64,000 nucleotides of DNA, from NCBI RefSeq assembly GCF_000612545.2, contig NZ_CP097800.1:2849001-2913000 (forward strand). The letters are read 5' to 3'. This document shows, piece by piece, positions 34,248 through 44,150 of the stretch (the stretch's first letter is position 1; every line of letters begins with the position of its first letter). The stretch is from Streptomyces sp. PCS3-D2 (GTDB lineage: Bacteria > Actinomycetota > Actinomycetes > Streptomycetales > Streptomycetaceae). Below the pieces are notes generated by a model. That model worked only from the letters and a program-made list of their open reading frames with translations, ran no database searches and had not been told where the DNA came from. Made by a program: the position numbers and the translations under genes.

Positions 34248-35795
34248 TCAGGCGAGCGGACCCGTCACCGGCTCCACCGCGGCGAGCAGCCCGCCCGTGC
34301 GGACGAAGGCGTCGGCGGCTGCCAGGTCGGGGGCGAGGAAGCGGTCCGGCCCGGGCCCCTGCACGCCCGCCGCGCGGGCGGCGGCGATCGCGGCAAGGCT
34401 GGCCGGGGCCGCCGTCAGCCCGTGGCGCAGCTCGATGGCGCGGGTGGCCGCGTACAGCTCGATGGCGATGATCCGCGTCAGGTTGTCGACCGCGGTACGC
34501 AGCTTGCGCGCGGCCGACCAGCCCATCGAGACGTGGTCCTCCTGCATGGCGGAGGAGGGGATCGAGTCGGCCGAGGCCGGCACCGCGAGCCGCTTCATCT
34601 CGCTGACCAGGGCGGCCTGCGTGTACTGGGCGATCATCAGACCGGAGTCCACGCCGGCGTCGTCCGCCAGGAAGGCCGGCAGGCCGTGCGAGCGGTTCTT
34701 GTCGAGCAGCCGGTCGGTGCGCCGCTCGGCGATGGAGCCGAGGTCGGCGGCGGCGATGGCGAGGAAGTCCAGCACGTAGGCGACCGGGGCGCCGTGGAAG
34801 TTGCCGTTGGACTCCACGCGGCCGTCGGGCAGCACCACCGGGTTGTCGACGGCGGAGGCCAGCTCGCGGGAGGCGACCAGGGCGGCGTGCGCCATGGTGT
34901 CGCGGCCCGCGCCGGCGACCTGCGGGGCGCAGCGCACGGAGTAGGCGTCCTGCACGCGCGGCGCGGACTCCTCCTGGAAATGCCCGGTCAGGCCGGAGCC
35001 CTTCAGTACGGCGGCCATGTTGGCGGCGGAGGCGCCCTGGCCGGGGTGCGGGCGGATGGCGTGCAGCTCGGGCTGGAGGACCTTCTCGGTGCCGAGCAGC
35101 GCCTCCAGGGTGAGGGCCGCGGTGATGTCGGCGGACTTGTAGAGCCTGTCGAGGTCGGCGAGGGCCATGATCAGCATGCCGAGCATGCCGTCGGTTCCGT
35201 TGAGGAGGGCGAGGCCTTCCTTCTCGCGGAGTTCGACGGGCTCGATGCCGTACTCGGCGAGCAGCTCGGCGGCGGGGCGGACGGTGCCGTCCGGGCCCTC
35301 GGCGTCGCCCTCGCCCATCAGCGCGAGCGCGCAGTGGGACAGCGGCGCGAGGTCGCCGGAGCAGCCGAGGGAGCCGTACTCGTGGACGACCGGGGTGATC
35401 CCGGCGTTCAGCACGGCGGCCATGGTCTGCGCCACGGAGGGGCGCACCCCGGTGTGGCCGGAGGCGACGGTCTTGAGCCGGAGGAACATCAGCGCGCGGA
35501 CCACCTCGCGCTCGACGCGCGGACCCATGCCGGCGGCGTGCGAGCGGACGATGTTGCGCTGGAGCTGGGCGCGCAGCTCGGGACTGATGTGTCGGGAGGC
35601 GAGGGCGCCGAACCCGGTGGACACCCCGTAGACGGGTTCGGGCTTGGCGGCCAGCGCGTCGACGATCTCGCGGGCGCGGGCGAGTGCGTCGAGCGCCTCG
35701 CCGGACAGCTCGACCCGTGCGTTGCCGCGGGCAACGGCGATGACGTCCTCGGCGGTGGTACCGGACGTCCCCACCACGACAGTGTGCATATCCAT
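34248..35795 (-). CDS. hutH: Histidine ammonia-lyase
   Basis: It deaminates histidine to urocanate, the first step of the Hut pathway. The 515-residue protein carries the self-cyclising MIO triad as Cys145-Ser146-Gly147 in GSLGCSGDLAPLSH; many homologues have Ala in place of Cys, and Cys is usual in Streptomyces. Further marks are YGVSTGFGALA near residue 56 and the substrate-loop region QDAYSVRCAPQV. ATG 35795 is chosen over GTG 35804 because GTAGGG is then correctly spaced. A short inverted repeat, TGAATCGCTTCA (35814-35825), lies 18 bases upstream and may be an operator. No other hut genes are here, as is usual in Streptomyces. Confidence 0.96.
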   Translation of the reverse strand: MDMHTVVVGTSGTTAEDVIAVARGNARVELSGEALDALARAREIVDALAAKPEPVYGVSTGFGALASRHISPELRAQLQRNIVRSHAAGMGPRVEREVVRALMFLRLKTVASGHTGVRPSVAQTMAAVLNAGITPVVHEYGSLGCSGDLAPLSHCALALMGEGDAEGPDGTVRPAAELLAEYGIEPVELREKEGLALLNGTDGMLGMLIMALADLDRLYKSADITAALTLEALLGTEKVLQPELHAIRPHPGQGASAANMAAVLKGSGLTGHFQEESAPRVQDAYSVRCAPQVAGAGRDTMAHAALVASRELASAVDNPVVLPDGRVESNGNFHGAPVAYVLDFLAIAAADLGSIAERRTDRLLDKNRSHGLPAFLADDAGVDSGLMIAQYTQAALVSEMKRLAVPASADSIPSSAMQEDHVSMGWSAARKLRTAVDNLTRIIAIELYAATRAIELRHGLTAAPASLAAIAAARAAGVQGPGPDRFLAPDLAAADAFVRTGGLLAAVEPVTGPLA

Positions 35796-35963
35796 ATTCA
35801 GCACCCTACGGATTGAATCGCTTCATGTCACTAGCTGGAACTGTCACGATCGGGCAGCCACTGGACCCCTTACGCACGGACGCGCCGGGCCCCGGGTCCG
35901 CGAGGACGGCCGGACGCCCGGCTCCGCGGCCGCCGCCCGCCGCCCGCCGCCGGCCGTCCGCGG

Positions 35964-37079
35964 TCACCGCCGGCCACGGAAGCGCCGCCGCTCCCCCGGG
36001 GCCTCCTGGGCGGCGGCGTCCGCCAGCCGGACCACCGCGGTGTCCCGGCCCGCCACCACCGGCCCCGCCGACCGCGCCGCCTTCGCCTTGTACTGGGCGG
36101 CGTCCGCGAGGCGAAACAGCCTCCGGGAGGACTTCACCGGCCCGATCGGGTCCCCGGTGGAGGCCACCCCGCAGGCCACGCCCTCACCCAGCTCCAACCC
36201 GGCGGCGCGGGTACACAGCTCCTCGCTGACCCGGACCACGTCGTCGGCCGGCGGGCCGACCCCGACCAGGCAGAACTCGTCGCCGCCCAAGCGGGCGACC
36301 AGCGCGCCCGGGAGCATGGCCCCGCACAGGCTCAGCACCGATCCGAACCGCTCCAGCAGCCGGTCACCCATGGCGTGCCCGAGGGTGTCGTTGACCTTCT
36401 TCAGCCCGTTCAGGTCGCAGACGACGAGGCTGACGACGACACCGGTCCGGCGGTGCTCCTCCAGGGCCTCGTCGAGGCGCATGTCGACCGCCCGACGGTT
36501 GGCGAGCCCGGTCAGCGGGTCGGTGAAGGCGAGCCGCCGCGCCTCCTCCAGGCGCTCGTTCTGCGCGAGGCCGGCCGCGACCACGGCGGCGAGCACGGTG
36601 GCGAACTCCGCGTCGTCCTCGTCGAAGTCGGGCAGCCCCTCGTCCCGGGCGACGTACAGCTCGCCCCAGGCACGCCCGCTGAGCACCACGGGCGCGACCA
36701 CGCACGTCCCCCGGCCCCGACGGCGCAGGGCCTCGCCGCGCCGCCCCGGCCGGTCGCCGACGGCGCTCTCGACCCAGGCGTGCGGACCGCCGCCGCCCAC
36801 CCAGCGCTCGTGCAGGAACTCGGTGATCTCGGGGAAGTCGTGCACCGGATAGGACTCGTCCTCGGGGAACTCCTCCTCCCCCGCCCGCCGCTCGCCCTCG
36901 TTGACGAGGACGCGCAGACACCCGCGCTCCCGCTCCCACGCGGAGATCGCGGCGAACGAGCCGTCCATCGCCAGGCGCGCGCCCCGCGCGGCCGCACGCA
37001 CACTGTCGCGCGGCGTGCCCGCCGCGGCCATCGCCTGGGCGAGGCCCACCACGGCTCGCAGCCGCCCGTCAGCTCCCAT
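35964..37079 (-). CDS. cdgE: GAF-GGDEF diguanylate cyclase
   Basis: It probably makes cyclic di-GMP. The 371-residue protein has a GAF sensory domain (residues about 10-175) and a GGDEF domain (185-345) whose active site is intact: LGGDEF at 264-269 and FTDPLTGLANRRA near 185. The inhibitory RxxD site five residues before GGDEF is absent (the segment there is GALVAR), so product inhibition is unlikely. No transmembrane segments are seen, so it is cytoplasmic. Position beside hutH and architecture fit the S. coelicolor protein called CdgE; that identity is from memory. Start ATG 37079 or GTG 37082. Confidence 0.88.
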   Translation of the reverse strand: MGADGRLRAVVGLAQAMAAAGTPRDSVRAAARGARLAMDGSFAAISAWERERGCLRVLVNEGERRAGEEEFPEDESYPVHDFPEITEFLHERWVGGGGPHAWVESAVGDRPGRRGEALRRRGRGTCVVAPVVLSGRAWGELYVARDEGLPDFDEDDAEFATVLAAVVAAGLAQNERLEEARRLAFTDPLTGLANRRAVDMRLDEALEEHRRTGVVVSLVVCDLNGLKKVNDTLGHAMGDRLLERFGSVLSLCGAMLPGALVARLGGDEFCLVGVGPPADDVVRVSEELCTRAAGLELGEGVACGVASTGDPIGPVKSSRRLFRLADAAQYKAKAARSAGPVVAGRDTAVVRLADAAAQEAPGERRRFRGRR

Positions 37080-37190
37080 CACCCCAGGTTAGGGAGTTTT
37101 GTCGGATTTTGAGATAATTGGCGCGAGTTTCCCTGCCGGCACGCTCACCGGCAGGACGACCGGAGGCCCGTCCGGGCCCCGGTCCGATGC

Positions 37191-37988
37191 CTACTCCCCC
37201 GGCCAGTTCGGCTTGCGCTTCTCGTTGAAGGCCGCCACGCCCTCCACGCGGTCGCCGGAGAGGGCGACCGTCCGCCAGGCGGCGTCCTCGATCTCCAGAC
37301 CGGCCGCCAGGTCCATCCCGTGCCCCAGCCGCAGCGCGCGCTTGGCGGCCCGCAGACCCACCGGCGAGTTCGCGGCCATCCGCGACGCCAGGGCCAGCGC
37401 CTCGGCCGTGTCCCGGCCGGCCGGCACCACGGAGTCCAGCAGCCCCAGGGAGAGCGCCTCGGCGGCCTCCACCCGGCGCGCGGTGAAGATCAGCTCGGCG
37501 GCCCGCGCGGCACCCACCCGGCGCGGCAGCAGCTGCGTACCGCCGCCGCCCGGGATCACACCGACGGAGACCTCGGGCAGACCGACCACCGCGGTCTCGT
37601 CGGCGACGATCACGTCGCAGGCCAGGGCCAGCTCGAAGCCGCCGCCCAGCGCGAACCCGTGAACGGCCGCGATCGTGGGCATCGGCAGCTCCATCACGCC
37701 GCCGTAGGCCCCGCGCGTGGTCGGCCGCTGCCGCGTCAGCTCGGCGTCGGAGAAGGAGTTGCGCTCCTTGAGGTCGGCCCCCACGCAGAAGGCCCGCTCC
37801 GCGGCGGAGGAGAGCACGACCACCCGCACGGAACGGTCCGCGGCCAGCGCGGCGCAGGCCGCGCCGATGGCCCGGGCCATGCCGGTCGAGACCGCGTTCA
37901 TGGCCTTGGGGCGGTCCAGGACCAGCTCCGCAACCCCGCCCTCGTGACGGCGAACCGCCACGAACTCCGACTCGAACTCGGACGCCAT
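37191..37988 (-). CDS. Enoyl-CoA hydratase/isomerase family protein
   Basis: A 265-residue crotonase-fold enzyme. The oxyanion hole lies in FCVGADLKE and GFALGGGFELALACD. The second catalytic Glu position is kept in GLPEVSVGVIPGGGGTQ, so hydration of a 2-enoyl-CoA is likely. The N-terminus has the common RPKAMNAVSTGM. It is monocistronic between the GGDEF gene and cya. A near-perfect palindrome (38003-38014) just upstream of the start suggests repression by a TetR-type fatty-acid regulator, but no such regulator is adjacent. Confidence 0.9.
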   Translation of the reverse strand: MASEFESEFVAVRRHEGGVAELVLDRPKAMNAVSTGMARAIGAACAALAADRSVRVVVLSSAAERAFCVGADLKERNSFSDAELTRQRPTTRGAYGGVMELPMPTIAAVHGFALGGGFELALACDVIVADETAVVGLPEVSVGVIPGGGGTQLLPRRVGAARAAELIFTARRVEAAEALSLGLLDSVVPAGRDTAEALALASRMAANSPVGLRAAKRALRLGHGMDLAAGLEIEDAAWRTVALSGDRVEGVAAFNEKRKPNWPGE

Positions 37989-38002
37989 AGGACCCTCCCG
38001 GT

Positions 38003-38014
38003 TAACGAACGTTA
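38003..38014. promoter_or_regulatory. Palindrome upstream of the enoyl-CoA hydratase gene
   Basis: TAACGAACGTTA matches its reverse complement at 10 of 12 positions and lies 15 bases before the start codon. The form (TAACG-N2-CGTTA) is that of TetR-family acyl-CoA-responsive operators. Confidence 0.45.
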
Positions 38015-38145
38015 CCCCGGGATACTAGGGGGTGCCCCCACCGGCGGGGACGGCCAGTGGCCCGTCGCGGTGCCGCCGCCGGACCCGGCCGTCCGGCTGC
38101 CGCACGCCGGCGGCGCCTGCCGCCCGTCCCGGCGCTTCCCACACG

Positions 38146-39312
38146 TCAGCGGCGCTTGCGGCGCGTCAGCGACCAGGGTTCCACGACGCCCAGACCGCGG
38201 ACCGGCCGCTGCCACATCGGCTGGAGGGCGAACCGGTAGGCCGCACCCTCGTCGGGCTCCGCCTCCGCCTCCTTCTCCGACACCGGCGCGGCGCCGGTCC
38301 GGGAGAGCTCCTCGGCCATCGCCCCGTCCACCAGCACGGCGTCCTTGGGGGCTATCGACGTCAAACGGCTCGCCAGGTTCACCGTGGTGCCGAAGACATC
38401 GCCCATCCGGGTCGTCACCGTCCCGAAGGCGATCCCGACCCGCAGCTCGGGCATCTGCGGATCCGCCTCCATCGTCTCGATGAGCCGCAGCGCGATCTCC
38501 GCGGCGGTCGCCGCGTCGTCGGCGCAGTACAGCACCTCGTCGCCGAGGGTCTTGATCAGCCGGCCGCCATACGCGGCCACCAGGTCCGCCGCGGTCGTCT
38601 CGAAGGACTCGACCAGCTCACCGAGCTCCTCCTCCTCCAGCCGGCGCGTCAGACGGGTGAAGCCCACCAGGTCGGCGAAGCCCACCGCCAGCCGCCGGTC
38701 CACCATCTCCTCGTCGTCCGCCACCTGCACCACGCGCCCGGTGGCCGCCGCCAGCTGGCGCCGCCAGACGTAGACGAGGAACTCCTCCAGCTCCGGCAGA
38801 AGCAGCTCGACCAGGGGGTATGTGACCTCCGTACGGGTCATGCCCGGCTCCGGCGGCTCCGTGAGCCCCTCCAGGAACGAGTCGATCTGCCACTCCGCCA
38901 GCCGCGCCGTGGTCTGCCCGGTGGACCGCGCCACCTGCACCGCCATCGGCTCGGACAGCAGCCCTGCCTCCACCAGGCCGGCGAGTCGGCGCAGGGCCAG
39001 CACGTCCGCCTCCGTCAGCGCCCTCGCCTGGCCGATGTCGGCGAAGCCCATGGCCCGCCAGAAGCGGGAGGCGAGCTCCATCGACACCCCGGCGCTGCGG
39101 GCGGCCTGGAAGGGCGTGTAACGGCGCTCCGCGCCGAGGATCAGCTGCTCCAGGCGGATCGCGAGGGGATCCGCCGTCGGCTGCACGGTGTGGTCCACCT
39201 CGTGGTGGGGAGTGTGCTGGTCGCGCCCGATCGGGGTGCCCGGACCGGTGGGCCCGGGGGCGGACGCGCCGGAGGCAGAGTCGTCGACGGTCAAGGGCCG
39301 CCTCCTGTCCAT
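38146..39312 (-). CDS. cya: Class III adenylate cyclase
   Basis: It makes cAMP. The 388-residue protein has an unstructured N-terminus (1-45). A helical regulatory domain follows (YTPFQAARSAGVSMELASRFWRAMG ... LTEADVLALRRL) like the autoinhibitory pH-sensing domain of mycobacterial Rv1264. The catalytic domain begins at VGFADLVGFTRL near residue 215: metal-binding Asp in FADLVGFT, Lys/Asp in IKTLGDE, and the Asn/Arg transition-state residues in TTVNLASRL. All catalytic residues are present, so it should be active. No membrane helices are seen. It is single-gene, between the hydratase and birA, in the same direction. Confidence 0.93.
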   Translation of the reverse strand: MDRRRPLTVDDSASGASAPGPTGPGTPIGRDQHTPHHEVDHTVQPTADPLAIRLEQLILGAERRYTPFQAARSAGVSMELASRFWRAMGFADIGQARALTEADVLALRRLAGLVEAGLLSEPMAVQVARSTGQTTARLAEWQIDSFLEGLTEPPEPGMTRTEVTYPLVELLLPELEEFLVYVWRRQLAAATGRVVQVADDEEMVDRRLAVGFADLVGFTRLTRRLEEEELGELVESFETTAADLVAAYGGRLIKTLGDEVLYCADDAATAAEIALRLIETMEADPQMPELRVGIAFGTVTTRMGDVFGTTVNLASRLTSIAPKDAVLVDGAMAEELSRTGAAPVSEKEAEAEPDEGAAYRFALQPMWQRPVRGLGVVEPWSLTRRKRR

Positions 39313-39515
39313 TCCGTGCGCACTGCCCTGCCGAACCGGTTGATCACCACGAGCAGCGGGATCGCCTAAACCATACGGCAGGTGTGCCGTAGCTCACTCC
39401 CCCTCCCCTGCTCCGATCCGGGTCCGGCCCGGGGCTCCCCGAGGCGACGCGGGGGCCGCGCGCACCCGAAACGCCTCATTCGATGCATTCCGCCGCACGC
39501 CCGGCCCCGCCCCCG

Positions 39516-40382
39516 TCAGTGCACGGACCGCAGGTGGACCACGTCGCCCGCCCCCACCGCCTCGTGGGTCCCCTCGGCCGTACGGATCACCAGGCGGCCA
39601 TCGGAATCGACGGCTTCGGCCGTTCCGGTGAGGGTGCGCCCGCCCGGGAGCTCGGCGCGCACGTGCCGGCCGAGGGTGGCGCAACCCGCCGCGTAGGTCT
39701 CCTGCAGGCCGCTGGCCGCCGGGTCGCCCCCGGCGGCACGCCAGTTCCCGTACCACTCCTCCAGGGACCGCAGCACGGCCTTCAGCAGCGGCTCGCGGTC
39801 GGTCACGGTGGCCTTGGCCAGCAGCAGCGATCCGGCGGCCGGCACCGGGAGCTCGTCCTCGGTGAGGGTGACGTTGAGCCCGATCCCGACGACCACACCG
39901 TCCTCGACCCGCTCGGCGAGGATGCCGCCGGCCTTGCGCTCCTCCCCCTCCACGGCGACCAGCAGGTCGTTGGGCCACTTGAGGGCGGTGTCCACGCCGG
40001 CGGCCCGGGAGAGCCCGGTCGCGGTGGCCACGCCGGCCAGGAGGGTCAGCCACCCCCACTGCTCCTGCGGCACCGCGTCGCCCGGCTTGAACAGCACGGA
40101 GAAGAACAGCCCGGACCGGGCCGGGGCGACCCAGCTCCGGTCGAGCCTGCCGCGTCCGGCGCTCTGCTCCTCCGCGACGAGCACGGCCCCCTCGGGCAGC
40201 TCGGCCGCCCGCGTGGCAAGGTCGGTATTGGTGGACCCGGTGGAGGCGACCACCTCCACGGAGGTCCACAGCCCGTCCCCGGTGACGAGGGCCCGCCGCA
40301 GCGCGGCGGCGTTGAGCGGCGGCCGGTCCAGGCTCGACCAACGACCTGCGGAGGCTCCGGCTGATGCATCTGATGGCGTCAT
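39516..40382 (-). CDS. birA: Biotin--[acetyl-CoA-carboxylase] ligase
   Basis: It attaches biotin to carboxylase carrier domains. The 288-residue enzyme has STGSTNTDL near the N-terminus, the biotinyl-AMP loop QSAGRGRLDRSW, KWPNDLL with the ATP-contact residues, and GGILAE. The C-terminal SH3-like domain ends in GAGDVVHL. No DNA-binding N-terminal domain is present, so it is the non-repressor form. ATG 40382 is chosen; the longer frame has no ribosome-binding site. It diverges from pccB, whose system it serves: the biotin acceptor is AccA2 at 44151. Confidence 0.94.
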   Translation of the reverse strand: MTPSDASAGASAGRWSSLDRPPLNAAALRRALVTGDGLWTSVEVVASTGSTNTDLATRAAELPEGAVLVAEEQSAGRGRLDRSWVAPARSGLFFSVLFKPGDAVPQEQWGWLTLLAGVATATGLSRAAGVDTALKWPNDLLVAVEGEERKAGGILAERVEDGVVVGIGLNVTLTEDELPVPAAGSLLLAKATVTDREPLLKAVLRSLEEWYGNWRAAGGDPAASGLQETYAAGCATLGRHVRAELPGGRTLTGTAEAVDSDGRLVIRTAEGTHEAVGAGDVVHLRSVH

Positions 40383-40463
40383 GCAACCCAATGTAGGTGT
40401 GTCAAACGCCGCACTGCCGAGCGCCATGCCCGCCGATACGCTACGCACCAGTAGCCAGCAGTA

Positions 40464-40490
40464 GTCAATCAATTGACCAGGCAGTTGACA
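40464..40490 (+). promoter_or_regulatory. Palindrome and -35-like box upstream of pccB
   Basis: GTCAATCAATTGAC (40464-40477) is a perfect 6-2-6 inverted repeat, and TTGACA follows at 40485-40490. It sits in the birA/pccB divergent gap, 24 bases before the pccB start, so it could be an operator or part of the promoter. Confidence 0.4.
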
Positions 40491-40513
40491 CCACGCAGGG
40501 AGCCGCGACCCCG

Positions 40514-42106
<1,593 letters not shown>

Positions 42107-42124
42107 TCCCTCCAGGAGGTCACC

Positions 42125-42337
42125 GTGGTGATCAAGGTCGTCAAGGGCAATCCGACCCCGGAGGAGCTGGCCGCCGCACTGGCGGTGGTCCGGGCGCGCG
42201 CGGCGCTGCTGGCCTCGTCGCCGCCCCCGGGCGCCCCGGAGGTCGCGGACGAGTGGTCGACGCCGGCCCGGGTGGCACGGCGGCGGCTGCCGCAGCCGGG
42301 GCCCCGGGCCTGGGGGCGGACGTACTGGCCCGGATAG
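42125..42337 (+). CDS. pccE: Acyl-CoA carboxylase epsilon subunit
   Basis: A 70-residue protein. The N-terminal KVVKGNPTPEELAAALAVV is the hallmark of AccE/PccE subunits, which bind and stabilise the beta subunit in actinomycete carboxylase complexes. The C-terminal part is basic and ends WGRTYWPG. It starts at GTG 42125 with AGGAGG upstream, 18 bases after pccB, so it is co-transcribed. Confidence 0.88.
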   Translation: MVIKVVKGNPTPEELAAALAVVRARAALLASSPPPGAPEVADEWSTPARVARRRLPQPGPRAWGRTYWPG

Positions 42338-42423
42338 CCGGGGCCGGCACGGCGTGAACACGCTGCGGCGCTTGAGTACCCGTACTCAGGCGCCGCACCC
42401 CCTCCCGGGGCCAGGATCGGAAC

Positions 42424-42558
42424 ATGCTCTGGTCCGACCCGAAGAACGAGCCGCCCGAGGAGATGCGCGACGCGCAGGCGATGATCCGGCGGCTCACCGT
42501 GGTGCTCGCCGTCGCGATGCTCGTGGTGGTCTACGTCCTCGGTGTGCGCCACTTCTGA
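42424..42558 (+). CDS. Very small membrane protein
   Basis: A 44-residue open frame with ATG 42424: a charged N-terminus ([20 protein letters not shown]) followed by one transmembrane helix ([18 protein letters not shown]). It lies between pccE and maf in the same direction, and its codon bias is that of a real gene. No function is known; similar tiny proteins follow carboxylase genes in other Streptomyces (from memory). Confidence 0.6.
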   Translation: MLWSDPKNEPPEEMRDAQAMIRRLTVVLAVAMLVVVYVLGVRHF

Positions 42559-42589
42559 GCCGCCCCCGGGCGCACCTACGATGGCGTGC

Positions 42590-43210
42590 ATGACTGCCAC
42601 ACCCCGGCCCGCGAGCGGGCGCAAGCTCGTCCTCGCCTCCGCCTCCCCCGCCCGGCTGAACCTGCTGCGGCAGGCCGGTCTCGCCCCGCACGTGATCGTC
42701 AGTGGCTTCGACGAGGACACCCTGGACCACGACGAGCCGGCCGAGCTCGCGCTGGCGCTGGCCGAGGCCAAGGCGGCCGTCGTGGCGGCCCTGGAGGAGG
42801 CCTCGGGCGCCCTGGTGATCGGCTGCGACTCGGTGCTGGAGCTGGACGGCGAGGCGTTGGGCAAGCCTGCGGACGCCGAGGAGGCGACCGCGCGCTGGAA
42901 GGCGATGCGCGGCAGGGCGGGCGTGCTGCGCACGGGGCACTGCGTCATCGACACGGCGACCGGGCGGCAGGTCTCGGCCACGGCGTCGACGACGGTCCGC
43001 TTCGGCGAGCCGACGGACGCGGAGGTGGCGGCGTACGTGGCCAGCGGCGAGCCGCTCCACGTGGCCGGCGCCTTCACCTTGGACGGGCTGTCGGCGCCGT
43101 TCGTCGACGGCATCGACGGGGATCACGGCAACGTGATCGGGCTGTCCATGCCGCTGCTGCGCTCCCTGCTGGGCGAACTGGACGTGTCCATCACGGACTT
43201 GTGGGCCTGA
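42590..43210 (+). CDS. maf: Maf-like nucleotide pyrophosphatase
   Basis: It hydrolyses non-canonical or modified nucleoside triphosphates to monophosphates (house-cleaning). The 206-residue protein has the N-terminal [12 protein letters not shown] motif, the catalytic GCDSV with the acidic residue, and the C-terminal [18 protein letters not shown]. The start is ATG 42590; ATG 42581 is also in frame. The last 20 bases overlap the convergent membrane-protein gene. Confidence 0.9.
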   Translation: MTATPRPASGRKLVLASASPARLNLLRQAGLAPHVIVSGFDEDTLDHDEPAELALALAEAKAAVVAALEEASGALVIGCDSVLELDGEALGKPADAEEATARWKAMRGRAGVLRTGHCVIDTATGRQVSATASTTVRFGEPTDAEVAAYVASGEPLHVAGAFTLDGLSAPFVDGIDGDHGNVIGLSMPLLRSLLGELDVSITDLWA

Positions 43211-43685
43211 GCTCCCCGACCGGCGGCGGCGGTGGGACGTCCTCGACGGGTCCACCGCCGTCACCCCGCCGGGAGGCGGGGTAGAGCGTCAGGACCAGTA
43301 CGAGCAGACACAGGATCAGCATCAGCGTCGCGAAGGCCGCCCAGCCGACCAGGCCGACGGCGAGTACGCCGAGCATCCCGTGGGTGACGGCGGCTGCGAC
43401 GAGCACGACGCGGGCGAAGCGGCCCGGCGGGCGGTCGCGCAGCGCGGCGAGGGCGGCGAGGACGGCGCACAGCAGGAGGAAGGCGCCCATGCCCGCCCCC
43501 ATGGCGTAGGTGGCCTTGGACATCACGTCAGGGTCGCTGCCGGCGATGGACATCGACTGGTTGGCCGTGGTCCGGCCCAGCACGATGTGGACGAGCACCA
43601 GCACGGCGGCTTCCGCGACCAGCACGATCGCGGCCAGTCCGGCCACGAGTCGTCGCACCACGTGCACCCACCCCCCAAGCGCCAT
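43191..43685 (-). CDS. Four-helix integral membrane protein, unknown
   Basis: A 164-residue protein with four predicted transmembrane segments (about residues 12-35, 61-84, 91-113, 115-136) and a Pro-rich cytoplasmic tail ([15 protein letters not shown]). No motif is recognised. ATG 43685 is chosen because the frame upstream lacks a start signal. Its 3' end overlaps maf by 20 bases on the opposite strand. Confidence 0.75.
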   Translation of the reverse strand: MALGGWVHVVRRLVAGLAAIVLVAEAAVLVLVHIVLGRTTANQSMSIAGSDPDVMSKATYAMGAGMGAFLLLCAVLAALAALRDRPPGRFARVVLVAAAVTHGMLGVLAVGLVGWAAFATLMLILCLLVLVLTLYPASRRGDGGGPVEDVPPPPPVGELRPTSP

Positions 43686-44150
43686 ACGCCCGTTCGACGC
43701 CTGGAGGCTACTAACGGGTAGCCCGGTGGGCAAGGGATCGACCGAGGTCGCCCGTCCGGAGTACACGCCCGCCGCGCGGCGGCCCGGCGAGACCGCGGTC
43801 GGCCGCCTCGCTGTGGGTACGGTGTTGTCCCGGTTCGCCCCGCGGGACGTCGGAGCTACCAATCAGTAAACAAGGGGACAACTCCTCGCTCGGCAGCAAA
43901 GAAAGTGTGGGCCGTTCGTAGGGACTCGACAAAGAATCACCCGGGGCCGCTGACCGGGGAGACAGAGACCTTGGCTACATGGCGGGGTTACTGTGCAGTC
44001 GGGGATCCCCCTGACCTGGGGCGCCACAAGGGTTCTCCGGCGGAGCGGGCCTCGCATCACACTCTGTGTGGGCAAGGTCACCACCGGGGAAGGGTCGAAA
44101 GGCCGTGTGGGCTGTCCCTAAACTCAGCTTGTTTCAAGGAGGGAGCCATC
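43686..44150. other. 465-base gap upstream of accA2
   Basis: It holds the divergent promoter region of the membrane protein and accA2. A perfect ribosome-binding site AAGGAGGG (44137-44144) precedes accA2. A small repeat CACAC-TCT-GTGTG (44058-44070) and GGGGATCCCC (near 44001-44010) could form leader hairpins. No gene with coding bias was seen, so a long 5' leader of accA2 is possible. Confidence 0.4.
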
